Source of the DNA: Laguncularia racemosa
Lineage: Eukaryota > Streptophyta > Magnoliopsida > Myrtales > Combretaceae
Direction: 5' to 3'
Assembly (NCBI GenBank): GCA_037954665.1
Contig: JBBMOL010000013.1
Location: forward strand, 1,984,001 to 2,048,000
DNA length: 64,000 nt
The stretch's first letter is position 1. Every line of letters starts with the position of its first letter. The position numbers were made by a program, and so were the translations under genes. The notes below the pieces were generated by a model. That model saw only the letters and a list, made by a program, of their open reading frames with translations. It was not told where the DNA came from and made no database searches. Shown here piece by piece: positions 12,407 to 25,171 of the stretch.

Positions 12407-12417
12407 CTCTGATACCA
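12407..12417 (-). other. Primer-binding site, initiator tRNA-Met type (copia)
   Basis: On the minus strand TGGTATCAGAG follows the 5' LTR directly. It is complementary to the 3' end of plant initiator tRNA-Met, the common primer of copia elements. Confidence 0.9.
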
Positions 12418-12565
12418 TGTAAATTTGATAAGTAAAATTGTTTATTTAGTGATAATACAAAGATAATATATATAGAGATATAAAATCTTCTACTAATTTC
12501 TATCTAATATTATATTAATTATAACTTAAAAAATATACTTCTAGAAACTATAACATATTATAATA
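12418..12565 (-). repeat. Right LTR (5' LTR of the minus-strand copia element)
   Basis: Starts TGTAAATTTGATAAG and ends ATTATAATA, where the partner ends TTATAACA, so the terminal CA is mutated to TA. Same length as the left LTR. Confidence 0.9.
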
Positions 12566-14055
12566 ATTTTATGCTGTCCTATTAGTATCAAGAGCATTTA
12601 TCTTATTAATTTTTAATGGGTAAAATGATCATGTGCATCATATGCATTATAAAAGACAACCCTTTTTTTTTAATTTAAGAATTTAAATACTTAATTTCAT
12701 AAATAGGGGTGCTTATTTTAGATCTAGAAGTTGTTCAACCTATGTATCCGCAATTTATATGTATTCGGTCCATCAGATAGGAGTTAAAACAGGTTAGAAA
12801 AAAGTAAAAAGTGGGGTCGTTTATGTGGCAGTGCGAATCGGCAAATGGGAGGGCTTTGACAAACATACATCCTAAATTCAAAATCATCTCCCCGATTGAG
12901 AGGATTAATGCACATGAGTTTAATAATAGGAAAAGATTGTTGTTTAAGTAACATAAAATCAATGCGATTTTGAAAAAGTAAAATAGTTATAAGATTTGAG
13001 CCAAGATCTTATATTAATAAAATCACACATTTAATCATTTACTTATTTATAACATTTTGTTTATTTTTGCTTTTTAAAAAATATATATAACATGTTTTTT
13101 TTAATAATTAAGAGCCTGGAGAGTTGGGACACCTATTAGCCCCCTATCGATCCTCCCCTCCTCGAAATTTGATTGGATTTTATTCTTTGCCTTTATAGGT
13201 TGATGTAGTAAATTCTTGAGCTGTATAAACGGGAAAAAAATAAATAATATATCCTAACTATTGATGGGTATGAATAGATTCCAAAGCATCCCTACATAAA
13301 TTTTGAAAAATTGTATTTATAAATTACAATTTTGAAACTTTAGTGCGGGTATTTTTTTTTTCAATTATATTTTATACAATCAATGAAAGATGGGAGATTT
13401 AAACCTATTCCATTCTAAAAATAACTATGTTTATACTAACTGGTGAACCATAATTCCTAACGTGTATTTGCAATTATCAAAGGAAAAAGTCTTCCACGAA
13501 ATGCATCACATTTAAAGGGTTTAACTCCAAAGGACATAGTTACATCGTACGTTTTAGAGGGAAAAAAAATAAAAGAAATTGAATCCAATTTTATTTAGGG
13601 TTTCAACTTTGTATTGTTGCGTCTGAGTCTGATCTAACGTTTAAGTCTTCAAGCTATTTACAATGTTTCATCCAGAAATTATGTTCGTATATGGAAATCC
13701 ATTTTTTTTTTCTTTGTCCTTTCAGCCAGGTAGATTATTCTCAGTAGATTTAGATAGAAGTCTTGGGATGGATTTTTTTTTTTTTTTTAACCATTCAAAA
13801 GTTTTGTTGTGCGATTTAAAGATAAGATGGAAGAAGGGTTCGGATTTAAAGTAGATTTTCTAAATTGTAACTCTGGCTGCTTTCAAGGCACTAGCTAAGA
13901 GGTAAGAGGAAAAAAAAAAAAAAAGAAAAGAAAAAACACCCTTGTCGGATAATCATACGTTTTATGGGAAAATAAGTATATAAAAAAGACTTAAAAAAGA
14001 AAAAAAAAACTCTCTTCTTTTTTGGATATTAACAAATACATCGACATTTTCCGTT
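12566..14055. other. Intergenic, AT-rich; nothing recognised
   Basis: Both strands contain many stops. There are A/T homopolymers (13783-13800 and others) but no protein similarity and no paired inverted repeat that I could find. Confidence 0.6.
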
Positions 14056-14480
14056 TAAGGGTGTGTTTATTTTGCAAAATAGGCTTACCATACTTGTTGG
14101 CGGACATTGTTGTAGTAATTTGAAAATATTGTAAAAGACAGTAGTTTTTGGTTGCAATCAATGATGAGAGATAACAATGATGGCTAGCTTTTGAAAATGG
14201 TGATTGATAACTACGGAAAATATTAATGAAAATAAGAAAAACAATATCCTTATCTCACTTTCTCTATTTTTTTATAAATATATTTCAATATGGTTAACAA
14301 TAGTTATTAGTTATTGATTACTATTTTTACCTTTTACCATCATTTAACAATAGTTATTAGTTATTAATCGTTATTTTTATCTTTTATCATCATTTATCGT
14401 TAAAAGGCTTATTATGATAATATTTTATAATTATAAATATATCATATTATAACAAATATTGAAGGTTTAAAAACACCCTA
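14056..14480. mobile_element. MITE-like element with short TIRs (hAT-like)
   Basis: AGGGTGTGTTTATTTTG at the left edge pairs with GTTTAAAAACACCCTA at the right edge (near 14466-14481), giving TIRs of roughly 12-14 bases. The length (about 425 bp), AT richness and lack of coding sequence fit a MITE. A 50-bp internal tandem duplication is present. No target duplication was confirmed. Confidence 0.45.
14295..14394. repeat. 50-bp tandem duplication inside the MITE-like element
   Basis: TAACAATAGTTATTAGTTAT begins at 14295 and again at 14345, and the rest of each unit (CTATTTTTACCTTTTACCATCA type) matches with a few changes. Confidence 0.85.
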
Positions 14481-17089
14481 AATTTTGTGATTGTTGCACA
14501 CGTAAAATGAGGGAAATGTATGAGTTTACTCTTTACGGACAAACTATTTTTTAGAAAGGGTTCTAGCAAAATTAATTCGTTAAATACAATGATGGAATTG
14601 TAATTAAAAAAAAAAAAGGCTTACGATTTTGCTTAGTTACAAAAAAAAAAAAGTCTAAAATATAAAGAAATTGCAGTTAAATCTTATGATTTACTAACAT
14701 CGGAGATTAATCCTGAGATTTAGTTGGGCGTATAGGGTTTTTACTTCTTCTTACTCTACGTTCGTACGAAAGTGTCCTCTCCTCTGCTTAAAATAGCACC
14801 TTAAAACTGCAAATGGCAGCTCAAGGCTGTGTAAGTTCTTTATTAACATATCTTTTATTGCAATATGAGAGCAAAATCGCATTTAAAAACTGCAATTTTA
14901 CTGTTACATTCGGCAAATTCACCAAATTATGGGTAAAACGGCAAGTAGGCAGCAAATAATAATACAGATAGACACAGCCTACAGCCTATATAGAATAGAC
15001 GTCTCGTTCAGTTGATCACGTAAGAAAGAAAAAGCCTAAACAAGCCGTAAGGTAACGTGTTTGCTAATAATAATTTACCCTCTCTCTCTCCCCGTGTGAA
15101 ACGCTGAAGCTGAAAACGAAAGTCACATGGGAGCCATCCGTAGTCATAGATCCAACCCGACAAAATAGCAAAATAGCGTACTCCATATCCACCCGACTCA
15201 CCCCTCCAAGGTTAAAAAACTTAAAACAAAGTGACGTTGTTTCGCGTGTCTTCCACTTTTAGCAGACAACAACCTATGACTATGACTACTGGCTGCTCTA
15301 CTTGTGGTGTTAGGTGTTGGTTGGCACTTCCATCCTCATCATTCCCTTAAGTACGTTTTCGCTCACTCCTCAATTAAACACTCTGCCTAACTTTGCTGTT
15401 AGATCGATGGGTCCCGTAAATTTATAAAATAAATAAATTCATCAAATAAATTACTTGACATTAATTAAAAAATACAAATATAAATAATGAGATGTACCAT
15501 TAAAAACTTTATACGTAAAAACACAAAAGGTTATCCGAAATATAAGTATTCTTTATAGTTAAACTTTGCTTCCGCTATTACCTATGGAGATAGCCTTTTA
15601 AGCCGATCCACGTAAATTTCTATGCTCAAATTTTCTTTGTTCTATCCTTGTCTTTTTTAAATCTCCTATTCTTGTTCGACATGATTTTGTTGCTTTAGTG
15701 TGTTACAATACAGTTGCCAATTAACGACTTCAAGCATTATATGTTGTCTTAGGGAGAAAAAAAAAAAAAAAAAAAACTCCAGTTGATGTAATGCTTCATA
15801 GCCATAAACTATATTTACCGTGACATGCCCGTTAATATTAATATAATGCCTTTTATTACCAAAGGGAAAAACTAAAATAAAATAAGATAACAACTATATT
15901 ATATGGAAATTTGATATTGAGAATAGGCTTGCCCCATCCTAGCTAGATGACAAAAACAACACACACAGCAAAGAAAGGAGATTAGCCGACGGCACATGAT
16001 GTTTGATTTATGTATAATATGGATGGAATCTCAATCTTAGATAACTCTAGGGTCAATACATATTGGATAGAAATAAATAAATAAATCAAGAAAAATCAAC
16101 ACCTACATTTCGATAGTTTATTAGATGGCTGGGATCGACTACTAACTGGCTCCAGCTATCTAGCTAATGCCTCCACTCACCTCAAGTTGACTATACACAA
16201 TCTTGAGGATTGAATTCTCCTCCTATTTTGATGTTGCTTTAGCTTCCATAGTATCCACTTATATCATATCATGTTGCAAGAATAGTTGTCCCACCACCTA
16301 CTATTCAATGTCTCTCATAAATAATGTTTTTCTATATTAGGTATGTACGCTAGTTATGCTTCGATCGCCTTTAATATCGATCACTAAATTGAGTGTAACT
16401 TATTTTTTCATGCGTTTGGGTTATATGATTTTGTCGAATTCTTATATGCTTTTTCATTCCTTTTTTTTTAAAAAAAAAAACTCTTCTTTGTTGAACTTAT
16501 AAAATTTCATACTCCTAATGTAACAAATTTTAACATATTGAAACCAAAACGAAGCAAAACCAACTAAACAAATAGGTATCACAAGAAGAAAATTCATATG
16601 GAATTAAATTAATGGAATAGTATGGATTATAGGAGAAGACAAAAATGTGTAAATCCCATGTAAGATAATGTTGTACATTAGATTCAGATTGTGTACACCA
16701 AAATACACTATGATTGAGGTGTGAAAAGGTAGTGGAGAGCTACTTCATTTGGCCATGCATGCACTTAAGGCATGTACATTTATTTTTGGGAATGAGAAAA
16801 CCTAGAAGATACACACCTTCGATCCTTGCATATATTGTAATAAATGCATACTCAATGGGTCATCATCACTCAACAAGGTTAGATGATCAACTTCAAAGCC
16901 AAATGTCTAGCCTTCTTAGGTTCTGATCCAAAATTTGTCAATTTAGTGGAGTGTAGAGATTTGACCTACGTAGCTAGCTAGAAAGTCACCATCATCCTAT
17001 GACATTTACTATCGGAACTACTTTAGATTAAATAAAATAAATTACACTTAAGGTTTGTGAAGGGGTTAAACCTATTCCTAAACTACTCG
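14481..17089. other. Intergenic; nothing recognised
   Basis: About 2.6 kb with homopolymer runs, including one around 15756-15776, and no coding signal on either strand. The somewhat less AT-rich part near 15000-15350 shows no gene start that I can support. Confidence 0.55.
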
Positions 17090-17425
17090 AGTTAAGGCTT
17101 AACATTTGTTAAAGTTCGCTGTAATGATATTCTAAGTCAATGTCAAGGTTGAGCTCAAACTATTTGAGATATTTATTGAATTGAACTCGAGTTTAATGAT
17201 ATTTGACTCAACTAACTTATGAGCCTAATTATGTTGAAATCGATGAGCTAATTGAGCTAATATGTTAATCGAGGTTCGAGTTTAGTTTGCAAATTAATTC
17301 TATGTTAATTATAAAAAAATTTGAAGAAAAGTCAAGCATAAAGTTGAGCTCTAATTTGTTGAAAGCCATTTTAAGTTGAGCTTAAGTTCAAATTTTGAAT
17401 TGACAACTCTAATTCAAGTTTAAGT
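17090..17425. repeat. GAGCTC/GAGCTT-rich interspersed repeat, copy 1
   Basis: Repeated short phrases (GAGCTCAAAC, CTCGAGTTTAA, GTTGAGCTTAAG, GTTGAGCTCTAA) end near AATTGACAACTCTAA. A second stretch of the same type lies at 34205-34565. Such tracts are common in decayed plant DNA transposons; I cannot assign a superfamily. Confidence 0.4.
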
Positions 17426-17479
17426 ACTATATTATTTCGATTTGACTTATTTATAATCTTTATTATATTGGTCATGCCT

Positions 17480-17720
17480 GTAAACCTTTCAAATTACATC
17501 AATATTCTCAATTTTTTAAGTTATACATTTATATCACCCTTCATGCATTAGGTATATCTTTATTAGAATTATTAGGGATAATTATACATTTATGAAAACT
17601 CATTAAGGGCATCGAAATGTCTTTACATGTATTTTCAACCTTTTTAAGAGGTCTAACGCCATGTAATAGGATTATATGACACAATTAAGATAGTATGGGT
17701 GTTAATGTAATTTTAAAAGT
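17480..17720. mobile_element. Possible small TIR element
   Basis: AAATTACATCAATATTCTC near 17490 and GTGTTAATGTAATTTT near 17700 are imperfect inverted partners. The edge phrase resembles the ends of the 3826-4625 element. Weak, since AT-rich sequence produces such pairs by chance. Confidence 0.3.
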
Positions 17721-18383
17721 TAAGATTCGTTTAGGTAATATACTTAAAAAATATATATTTTTGTCTAGAAACTATTGTGTAAAGAAAAATGACATCCAAG
17801 CTGTAATGTTCACTAAAACTTAGGCTGAAAGGCTACAGATTATGTATTGTCCATTTGTCCTTATAGGTGTTTCAAGATGTGTGGATGCTTGTAATGGAGA
17901 TGGGATAACTTTATCTTTAAATAGAGAGGATAAAGTTTAAAAGTATGCAAATTAAGGATAACTATTACTATGTATAATATATACAAAAAATATATATCTT
18001 TCCCTAAGTTGAAAAAGAGGATAAGTATTACTTTTAATACCACACACTAAAAGTAGCTAATAACCAAATCAACAAAAGATCAATAAGCCTTTTTTTTTTC
18101 AACCACTTAACTCAAAAGTTCATAACTAGTAATCACTTAATATTTTTTTCTCTTAATCTTTTATACTATTATTCATCTCCTGTAATTCATGTGCGACCTT
18201 ATTCACATAGTGCATTATAATCCCCCAAATGTTAAAGACTTATCTTATTGCTAAGCCCTTTATAATTTATTGGCATGTATATTGGTCTCTCAATGTGATA
18301 AAGCAGGTTTGAGTTTCTTCTCCTCCACTATATTCATTGGCAAAAAATAAAATAAAAAAATAAAATCTTGTTGATTAAAATTT

Positions 18384-18675
18384 AGGAATAATTGCAAATA
18401 CACTTTATGAATTATTGGTTAGGTGTGGATAAAACTCTAAACTTTGAAATGTGTCTTCATCTTTCCATAATTTTTAAAAGCATGCAAATAACTCTCAACC
18501 ATTTCTAGATTCCCAAAACTAAGAAGGATCGTAAATAGCCTTTAGCGATATTTTTATGTATACATTCATATTTTCAAAAGTTATAAAAATGTGAAATCAC
18601 ACTTTGAAGATGTTAGGGAGTCTATCTACATCTAGTCACTAGTTTAGAGGTGCATTTGCAATTTATCCCGATAAT
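18384..18675. mobile_element. Short TIR element
   Basis: TAGGAATAATTGCAAATACAC at the left edge pairs with the reverse complement of GGTGCATTTGCAATTTATCC at 18650-18669. Further inward, CTCTAAACTTTGAAATGTGT on one side and the reverse complement of AAATGTGAAATCACACTTTG on the other are weakly related. No coding sequence inside. Confidence 0.45.
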
Positions 18676-20015
18676 ATTTTTAATGGAAAAGTATAGAACC
18701 GATTCATCATGATAACCTATCTTTTCTACTTCAAGTTTTCAAGCCACCAACCCCCTTCCTTTAGGAGGAAAACCCTTTTTTTTGTTTTTTTATTGCAAAT
18801 TTTCATCTATTGCATTAAATTTTTCATCAATTCTTGATTCCTAATTAGTTTCTAATAATTATTTTAATAAAATAATAATATCAAATTTATTTTATTATGT
18901 AATATAGTAAACAAATAATAATAGACACAAAAAAAAAACTAAAATAAAAGGATTATAAAAAAAAAATTATCTAAACTCTAGCTACCTTGGTCGTCCACCT
19001 TCAAGTCAATTACAATAAACTGAAATATGTTAAGAGTAAACAGAAAATTTAATAAAGTAAATGTAAGTTCTATTTTTATAAAAATTGAAAATGATAAATA
19101 ATTAAATAAAAAAATATTAATAATTTAAATAAATATCAAGAGTTAAATATTTATTTTTACTTATATTTTAAAATTTAATTAAAAGGTTGGTCCGAGAATC
19201 GAAGCTAAATGCCTACCCATCATAATCATAGACTCATAGTCATAGTAATAGAACTTCTAATTCAAACTTTCATCTATTTAATGGAGATTTTAGGGAATCG
19301 GAAGTAGGGTAGGTGTAAAGGATTAGGGACGATTCTCTCGTGACATTTGTAGTCATAGGAACTATTTGGAAGCCCTTTCTTTTTCAGAGCCCGCAAAAGT
19401 AGTAGCTTCTCTCCGCTTCAGATTTGACAGTAGCCCTTCGAGCAAAAAGGCGTAATATCATACTATATTATGGCTAATACTCGTGGCCCATCACCTAACC
19501 CTAATGTTTGATTTTCACCTAACTGGAAAAAGTTGAAACTAACTTCACTTCTTGTGACTTGTAGCCTGACAAGCGTGAGAGACATATTAGCATAACACAG
19601 CGTTGAAATCATGAACACCACGATCGGAGTTTCTAAAACTAATTAAGAAAAGTCACAGATGAACAGTCAGTCTCAAAAATTAAAAATTACATATTTATAT
19701 TATACAAAAAGACCATCTTATTATTACATTTAAGAATGAAATTTGTAATGCTAATCTTTTCTAAGACGAGCAAGTATATTGCTTTTAGAAATTCGATGTT
19801 ATCTAAATAATCTTGATCATTATTCACGAACGTTAACTTAATATAATCTTATATATTTATTTATTTCTTGAATTTAGTTAATGATCTTTTCCATACAATC
19901 ATATAATATGCATGGGATATGAAACTTTCCCAATTAGGATTGTTTGTATTTTCAAGAGAAAACAAGGCAAATATTGAGCAAATAAAACTGATAACTAGAA
20001 AGATATAAACTTGTC
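18676..20015. other. Intergenic, AT-rich; nothing recognised
   Basis: Long AT-rich runs (18820-19150) and unassigned sequence, with no frame above chance expectation. Confidence 0.55.
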
Positions 20016-21177
20016 GAGATATGTTCCAATTTGCCATTCCACGGCAAAGTAATTCGTAAAAAAGGGTTTCGACTAAACTAATTCATGAAATATTATGGCA
20101 AAATCATATGCTGGAACTGTGATTTTGTCAAACAAGAAATCAAATGTCCAATTTACGATTTATATAAGTAAATTGCGGTGCCATTATGCTATTTGCTGGT
20201 TCATTAATTGAAATACAAGTTAATTACAGGGAAAAACAAGAGAAAGGGCCAACCCAGTTGGTCCGTGTGTGCATGAGGAAATGAGTAGGTCTTTGGTTTG
20301 AATCGGGCAAGAGGCACTTTGTGCCACTTTCTTCATTATTTTTCCTCCAAGTTGCCATGTAGTAGCTTTCGATTGGCTTGACCTAATCATGTGCTTGGCA
20401 TATTATCGTCTTCAACCTTCAGCGGATAGACGAGGGAAGGAGACAACATTGAATCCAAACATCCTGAGCTCATTTTTTTGGCACAAATCAACTAAGATTT
20501 AGCTAAAACAATAGATAGACTTCAAAGATAAACATGAATTTAAAAAAAAAAATCGAATCTCATCGGATTAGGAGGGTTCCATGTTGTTATCATTTAATTG
20601 GAATATTAAAATGTGTTTATAATTATCCCTTGTTGGGATTCATGGTCTAGGACTTTTGGCATCATCAAACACTTTGATAAATTCTATAGGAAACATTCTA
20701 TGAGAATTGTCTTTCTTCCTTCATATTCCGAGTACTTTACATGCCATATCTCTTATATGTTATAGGGTTGCAAGTCATGTTTGAAGATGGTGCTGTAGAA
20801 TTTCTTTACATGTCAAAAGAAGAGTTGGATAACAACGTTTGTCCTTGTCTCCTTCTCGCATCTGTTGGCTAGAGGTTGAAGATGATCATGTGTCGAGCAC
20901 ATGATTGAGTCTAACTAATTGAAAGCTGCCATGTAGTAACTTGGAGGGAAAAATAATGAAGAAAATGGCACAAAGTGCCTTCTATTGGATTTGAGCCTAA
21001 GACTTATCCATTTCCTCGTGTGCACATAGACCGGTTAAACTAGCCTTTTTTCTCATTTTTTTTTCCCTACAATCAACTTGTATTTCAATTAACAGACTAG
21101 TATTTCATGAATTAGCTTAGCTGAAATCCTTTTTTATGAATTACTTTATAAAGGAATGGCAAACTAGAACATATCTC
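20016..21177. repeat. Long inverted repeat (fold-back element) with arms of about 340-430 bp
   Basis: The left arm, 20016-20447, and the reverse complement of the right arm, 20841-21177, align along their whole length at an estimated 75-80% identity. Shared blocks in order include GAGATATGTTC, AATTCATGAAATA, TTAATTGAAATACAAGTT, GAGGAAATG, AAGGCACTTTGTGCC-like, TTCTTCATTATTTTTCC, AATCATGTGCT and AAGGAGACAA. The left arm has about 100 extra bases (roughly 20095-20205). The spacer is about 390 bases (20448-20840). Each arm holds a tRNA-like A-box/B-box arrangement. It may be a fold-back or MULE-like element, or two SINE-bearing copies in head-to-head orientation. A transcript would fold into a long hairpin. 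Confidence 0.8.
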
Positions 21178-24100
21178 TAAATTTGCCACCTAATATGTCT
21201 TAGTTGAATTGATGCTTAAAAATGAGAGGATGTGGTTGCATTCAAATTGCATCATTAAGTAAGTTTGATATGGGCACAGATCGAATCATACTTGTATGCA
21301 TCTCATCACTAAATTGCTAATATGATAGGCGATTTTTAACTTATCCTAAGGCTCGGTAGTTTAATGGGATAGGGCATGTTTGGCCCCTTAGACCCATGGT
21401 CCTTATGAGTTTATGACATTTCATTAATGCAGTTTTTTTTTTTAAAGAAAAACATAAAGTTAAACTAAAATAAAAATTTAAACTATTTGCATGTGAATTA
21501 AGAAAGATCCTCTCCTATTTATAGTATTTAATACTAGTATTAACAACCCAAAAGTTTAAGACGCTACAATTAAGACTACATGAATAAGTATGCCTTAATT
21601 ATTGGCCTAACTAGGTATATGTAAATATTCATCCATAAAAAGTTCTCATTCCTTAAAAACGTGGAGTTAACTTCTTTTTTAGTTTTTTGTTCAATATTAT
21701 TAATATTATAGTATAAATAGAATTACAAATTATGTTTTTTAACTTCATCCAAAAATGGACTAGAACTACATGGTACTAGAACTTAAAGTTTATGATCTAA
21801 AAAATAACAATTAAAAAAAAAAAAAAAAAACTAGTTTGGGCGGATTCATGTATCCTCTTCAGCACTTAATCAGTCTTGGGCAGGGCACTTATGGTTCGCC
21901 CTTTAAGGCCCTGCGAACCAACCAGTTGTGGTCGAGTTGGGAACTGTGCTTATGTCTAGAATAAGTCGTCCTATACAATTTTATAGATTTTGGAGAGAAA
22001 ACTTAACACTATGTTTGGATAGAAAGAAGGAAGGAAAGAGGATGGAAGGAATTGGGAAAGATTATCTTAACCAAAAGTGAGAGAGAGTAATGAAAGTAAA
22101 ATAGAATATTTTCTCTTTTTTTTTTTTTCATTGTTTATTTAACAAGATAAAAAGGAAATGAAACGTAGTTTTACCTAATTGGAAATGTTTTCGTCAATTT
22201 GTCTCTATTTCCATCCACATGCACTTTAATTTTACATATCTAAGGATACTATTTTCGTCTATTTCCCTTCTTTTTTTTTTTGTGACTATTTTCTCTGGAC
22301 ACGTTTTGTTTGTTTAAAATATCAATGTAATGAAAGTGTGGCAAAATATATTTTATTGATGACCTGTTCAATTATTATAACATCCACATATAGTCATTAA
22401 TATTGTAATTAATTTTAGATATAGTTGTATTCAAATAATGTTTTGGTGAACTACTGTTATATGATTTTTGTTTTTAACTAATCAAATGAAATTATCTTAA
22501 ATTCGATTGTGTAGTTTAGCTATTGACCTCACTACGTTATAAAATATGATTAATAATAAAGGAGAAAATATTAATTATATATATCAATCAATTTAACACG
22601 ATTAAAAAAATGATAGAATGGTATTCTTATATGTAAAATGACAATGACTCTATGTCCTTGGTCAGTGTATTGAATATAGGATTCAATACAATATGTTAGA
22701 CCAAATGCATGCCTCTTCGACTGCTTGAATGAGACAGCTTTACAGGACGCAAGGGATACTTCCACATTTTGCCTCACCAATAAATCTCTTTCGTCACTCT
22801 TCTCTTCCAAAACCATATTATTTGTAAAAAATATATATTAACATACAATTAAACGTAATATTTAATAATTTTAAACTTTAATTTGTATAATAATTTTCAC
22901 GTTATATCATAGTATTAGTGATTAGGAAAATTTATCCATCATTTATTTAGTTGAGATCTTGTTATCAATCAAAATATTCATGATCCTAATATACAATATT
23001 GTTGTATAGCTTTAAGATATCCAAACACTATTTTAACTATGGTAGAAACAATCATATAGCTCTTTTTAACAATTAAATCTCAACAAAAATTTATTATCCT
23101 TTTTAAGATTATTATAACTCAATTGTATAACTATTATTCTATTAATAAAAAAAAACCCAAAGACATACTATCACCAAACATTAAGAATTATTGAGTCAAA
23201 TATAATTAAAATATTAATCAAGATTTGTTTTGCCCTTCAAAATCCCAAATTAATTATCATCACACAAAGCTTAGCATCGTGTTCTTTTTATCATATTTGT
23301 TTATCGTAAAAATGTCGGAGATATGCCGACATAAAATAGTGCCAAGCGGCTTATGATAATCATTTTTTAATGTTGTATAGTACTAGTAAAGAGTAGGAGC
23401 AAATTGGATTGGCCACATTATGGTTTCACTCATGTTCTCGTATAATGTGTGATGCACTAACATTTAAAGAATAATCATTCTTAAGTTCCCAGAACAATTT
23501 GATTACCCTAATGCCCTAATGGGTATGGGTCCATACTTAACAGGCTTTTTATTTTTTTTTTAACTTTTACCCATTAAAATATTATAGTCGGCGGTAAATT
23601 ACATTAATATATTTAGGTTGTAAACATCTTCTAATGATTACCCTTTCTGTAGATAAAAAATAAAAATAGATCAGCCTGGATATACGTAGAATTAAAATAT
23701 CTACTTTTTAACTCTCCTTTCTAAAGAGCTAAAGAACATTAGTTTTTATTTCTTTTTCTCCTTAAAATAAATAAATAGTCAGTTTTTTTCTTAACTCTTT
23801 AAAGATAATTTTTATCAATATTGAATGTGATAAGGTATATAAAATATAAGTGGACATCATATTAGATATTTTATAATCGTATAAAGAGAAAAGTATTAAT
23901 CGGTACCTGTTAAGGAAAAAAACACACACATACAAAGTATATGAAATGTATAATCAATATAAGTTAAAGATAAAAAAAAAAAAGGTTCATTATCTATCCT
24001 TCAATAAGTGTGTTTAATTATTATATATATATAAAAAAAACCTTCACCTACTGTATGTTGTAAGTAATTTCTACTTTTAGTTTTCTTCAAGTCTACAACA

Positions 24101-24529
24101 CTTTTGGGCATTACCAAACCCTAACAAATCTTTCACCATCACCTTTTTAGCTGCACAGAAATACTATTGGATCATCTATTACCTACTTGGTGTTGGATAC
24201 TCGGATTGCTTTGCAAGAGGTAATTTTCTTTTTTTCTTTTCTTTTCCTCAAAAAAATAAAAAGTTAAAAGTTGAGTAGCTCAAAAGCCCTTTATTTTTCC
24301 ATTGGCCTATCCAAAGTGATGGTTGTATTGTACTTGCCTCCATGAAAATCCCAATCATTCACCTTGCCAAAGAAAAATGAATATGAAAACTCCTCATAAT
24401 GCCCCGTCACTCCTTTTCCTTAAAAAAAATATTCCTCAAATTTCCGTTTTTCTCTCTCTCTCTTTTTTTCCCTCAAAACTATGAATCATCAATTCGGATT
24501 TTCGCAATATGGGTCATGTAAATCATTAT
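21178..24529. other. Intergenic; decayed transposon-like pieces only
   Basis: Phrases such as ACTATGTTTGGATAGAAAG (22010-22028) and ATATCCAAACACTATTTTAAC (23018-23038) look like hAT-MITE ends in inverted orientation about 1 kb apart, but the sequence between them was not resolved. No gene supported. Confidence 0.45.
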
Positions 24530-24810
24530 CATAGTGTAAGCTAAAGTGAGTGGAATACTGACTTTATGCACTAGAATGGCTAGTGGCTAACATATATAGG
24601 GACTGGGGCCTAGGGCTATTAGGTAGGTGTAGAGTCATAGACCGGCCTATTCATAGGGGCTAGAGCCCTGGACTTGGCCTAGGGGGCTAGTGGAGTAGGT
24701 CCATGAACTAGAGACTGGTCCATGTCTTCTTTTGGCTAGTGGGGTCAGTAGCTGGTTTCTAGACATTGAGCTATACGTAGGACTAGGGATAGGGCTAGAG
24801 TGGAGTCTTC
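24530..24810. repeat. G-rich tract built from GGGCTAG-like words
   Basis: In an otherwise AT-rich region this 280-base stretch repeats GGGGCTAG, GGCCTAGG, GGGACTGGGG, GGCTAGTGG and similar words, mostly with G on the plus strand. It is not coding and not a simple tandem array. Origin unknown. Confidence 0.6.
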
Positions 24811-25171
24811 CTACCTAATTTATTTTAGATCTTCTAACAGTGTTTTTTAAATAATTAATAACAAGTGAAAAAAAAAAAATTACATCTTTATGATTGAGTA
24901 TGTATTTTATAAAAAAAAAAAAAAATTTAACCGTAAACAAGTATATTAGGCTGGTTGTTTATATTTTCTTTTTTTTTTTTCAATCTTATTGGAAACATGT
25001 CCAAATCTCTAGAACTTAGTCGGTGAATTAAAACAAAACAGATCAGCCACTTTTTCAGTCTGAGGTCTGAGCAGCCGCTAGCCGGAGGGCTCACTCTTGA
25101 TTCTGCTACTAATCTTCACTTATTTGCTTTTCAATTTGTCTGTTTTTCTTTTTGTTTTCTTTTGTTTTACA

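Larger units (their letters stand above)
8236..12565 (-). mobile_element. Ty1/copia retrotransposon, degenerate, with both LTRs
   Basis: Two 148-bp LTRs (8236-8383 and 12418-12565) bound a minus-strand element. They differ at about 16 positions (near 89% identity by eye), so the insertion is old. A primer-binding site abuts the right LTR and a purine tract abuts the left one. The flanks ATCTT (8231-8235) and ATTTT (12566-12570) look like a five-base target duplication with one change. From right to left come a zinc knuckle, protease, integrase, reverse transcriptase and RNase H, the copia order. All are broken by stops and shifts. At 4.33 kb it is short for a copia element because most of gag is absent. 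Confidence 0.95.

Noticed and set aside
22571..22816. 81-codon minus-strand frame starting MVLEEKSDERD
   Set aside because: Charged and plausible-looking, but isolated, without splice partners or recognisable family; chance cannot be excluded.
22010..23040. hAT element between ACTATGTTTGGAT and ATCCAAACACTATTTT
   Set aside because: The two end-like words are in inverted orientation, but no longer TIR, target duplication or transposase was seen; left as unresolved intergenic sequence.
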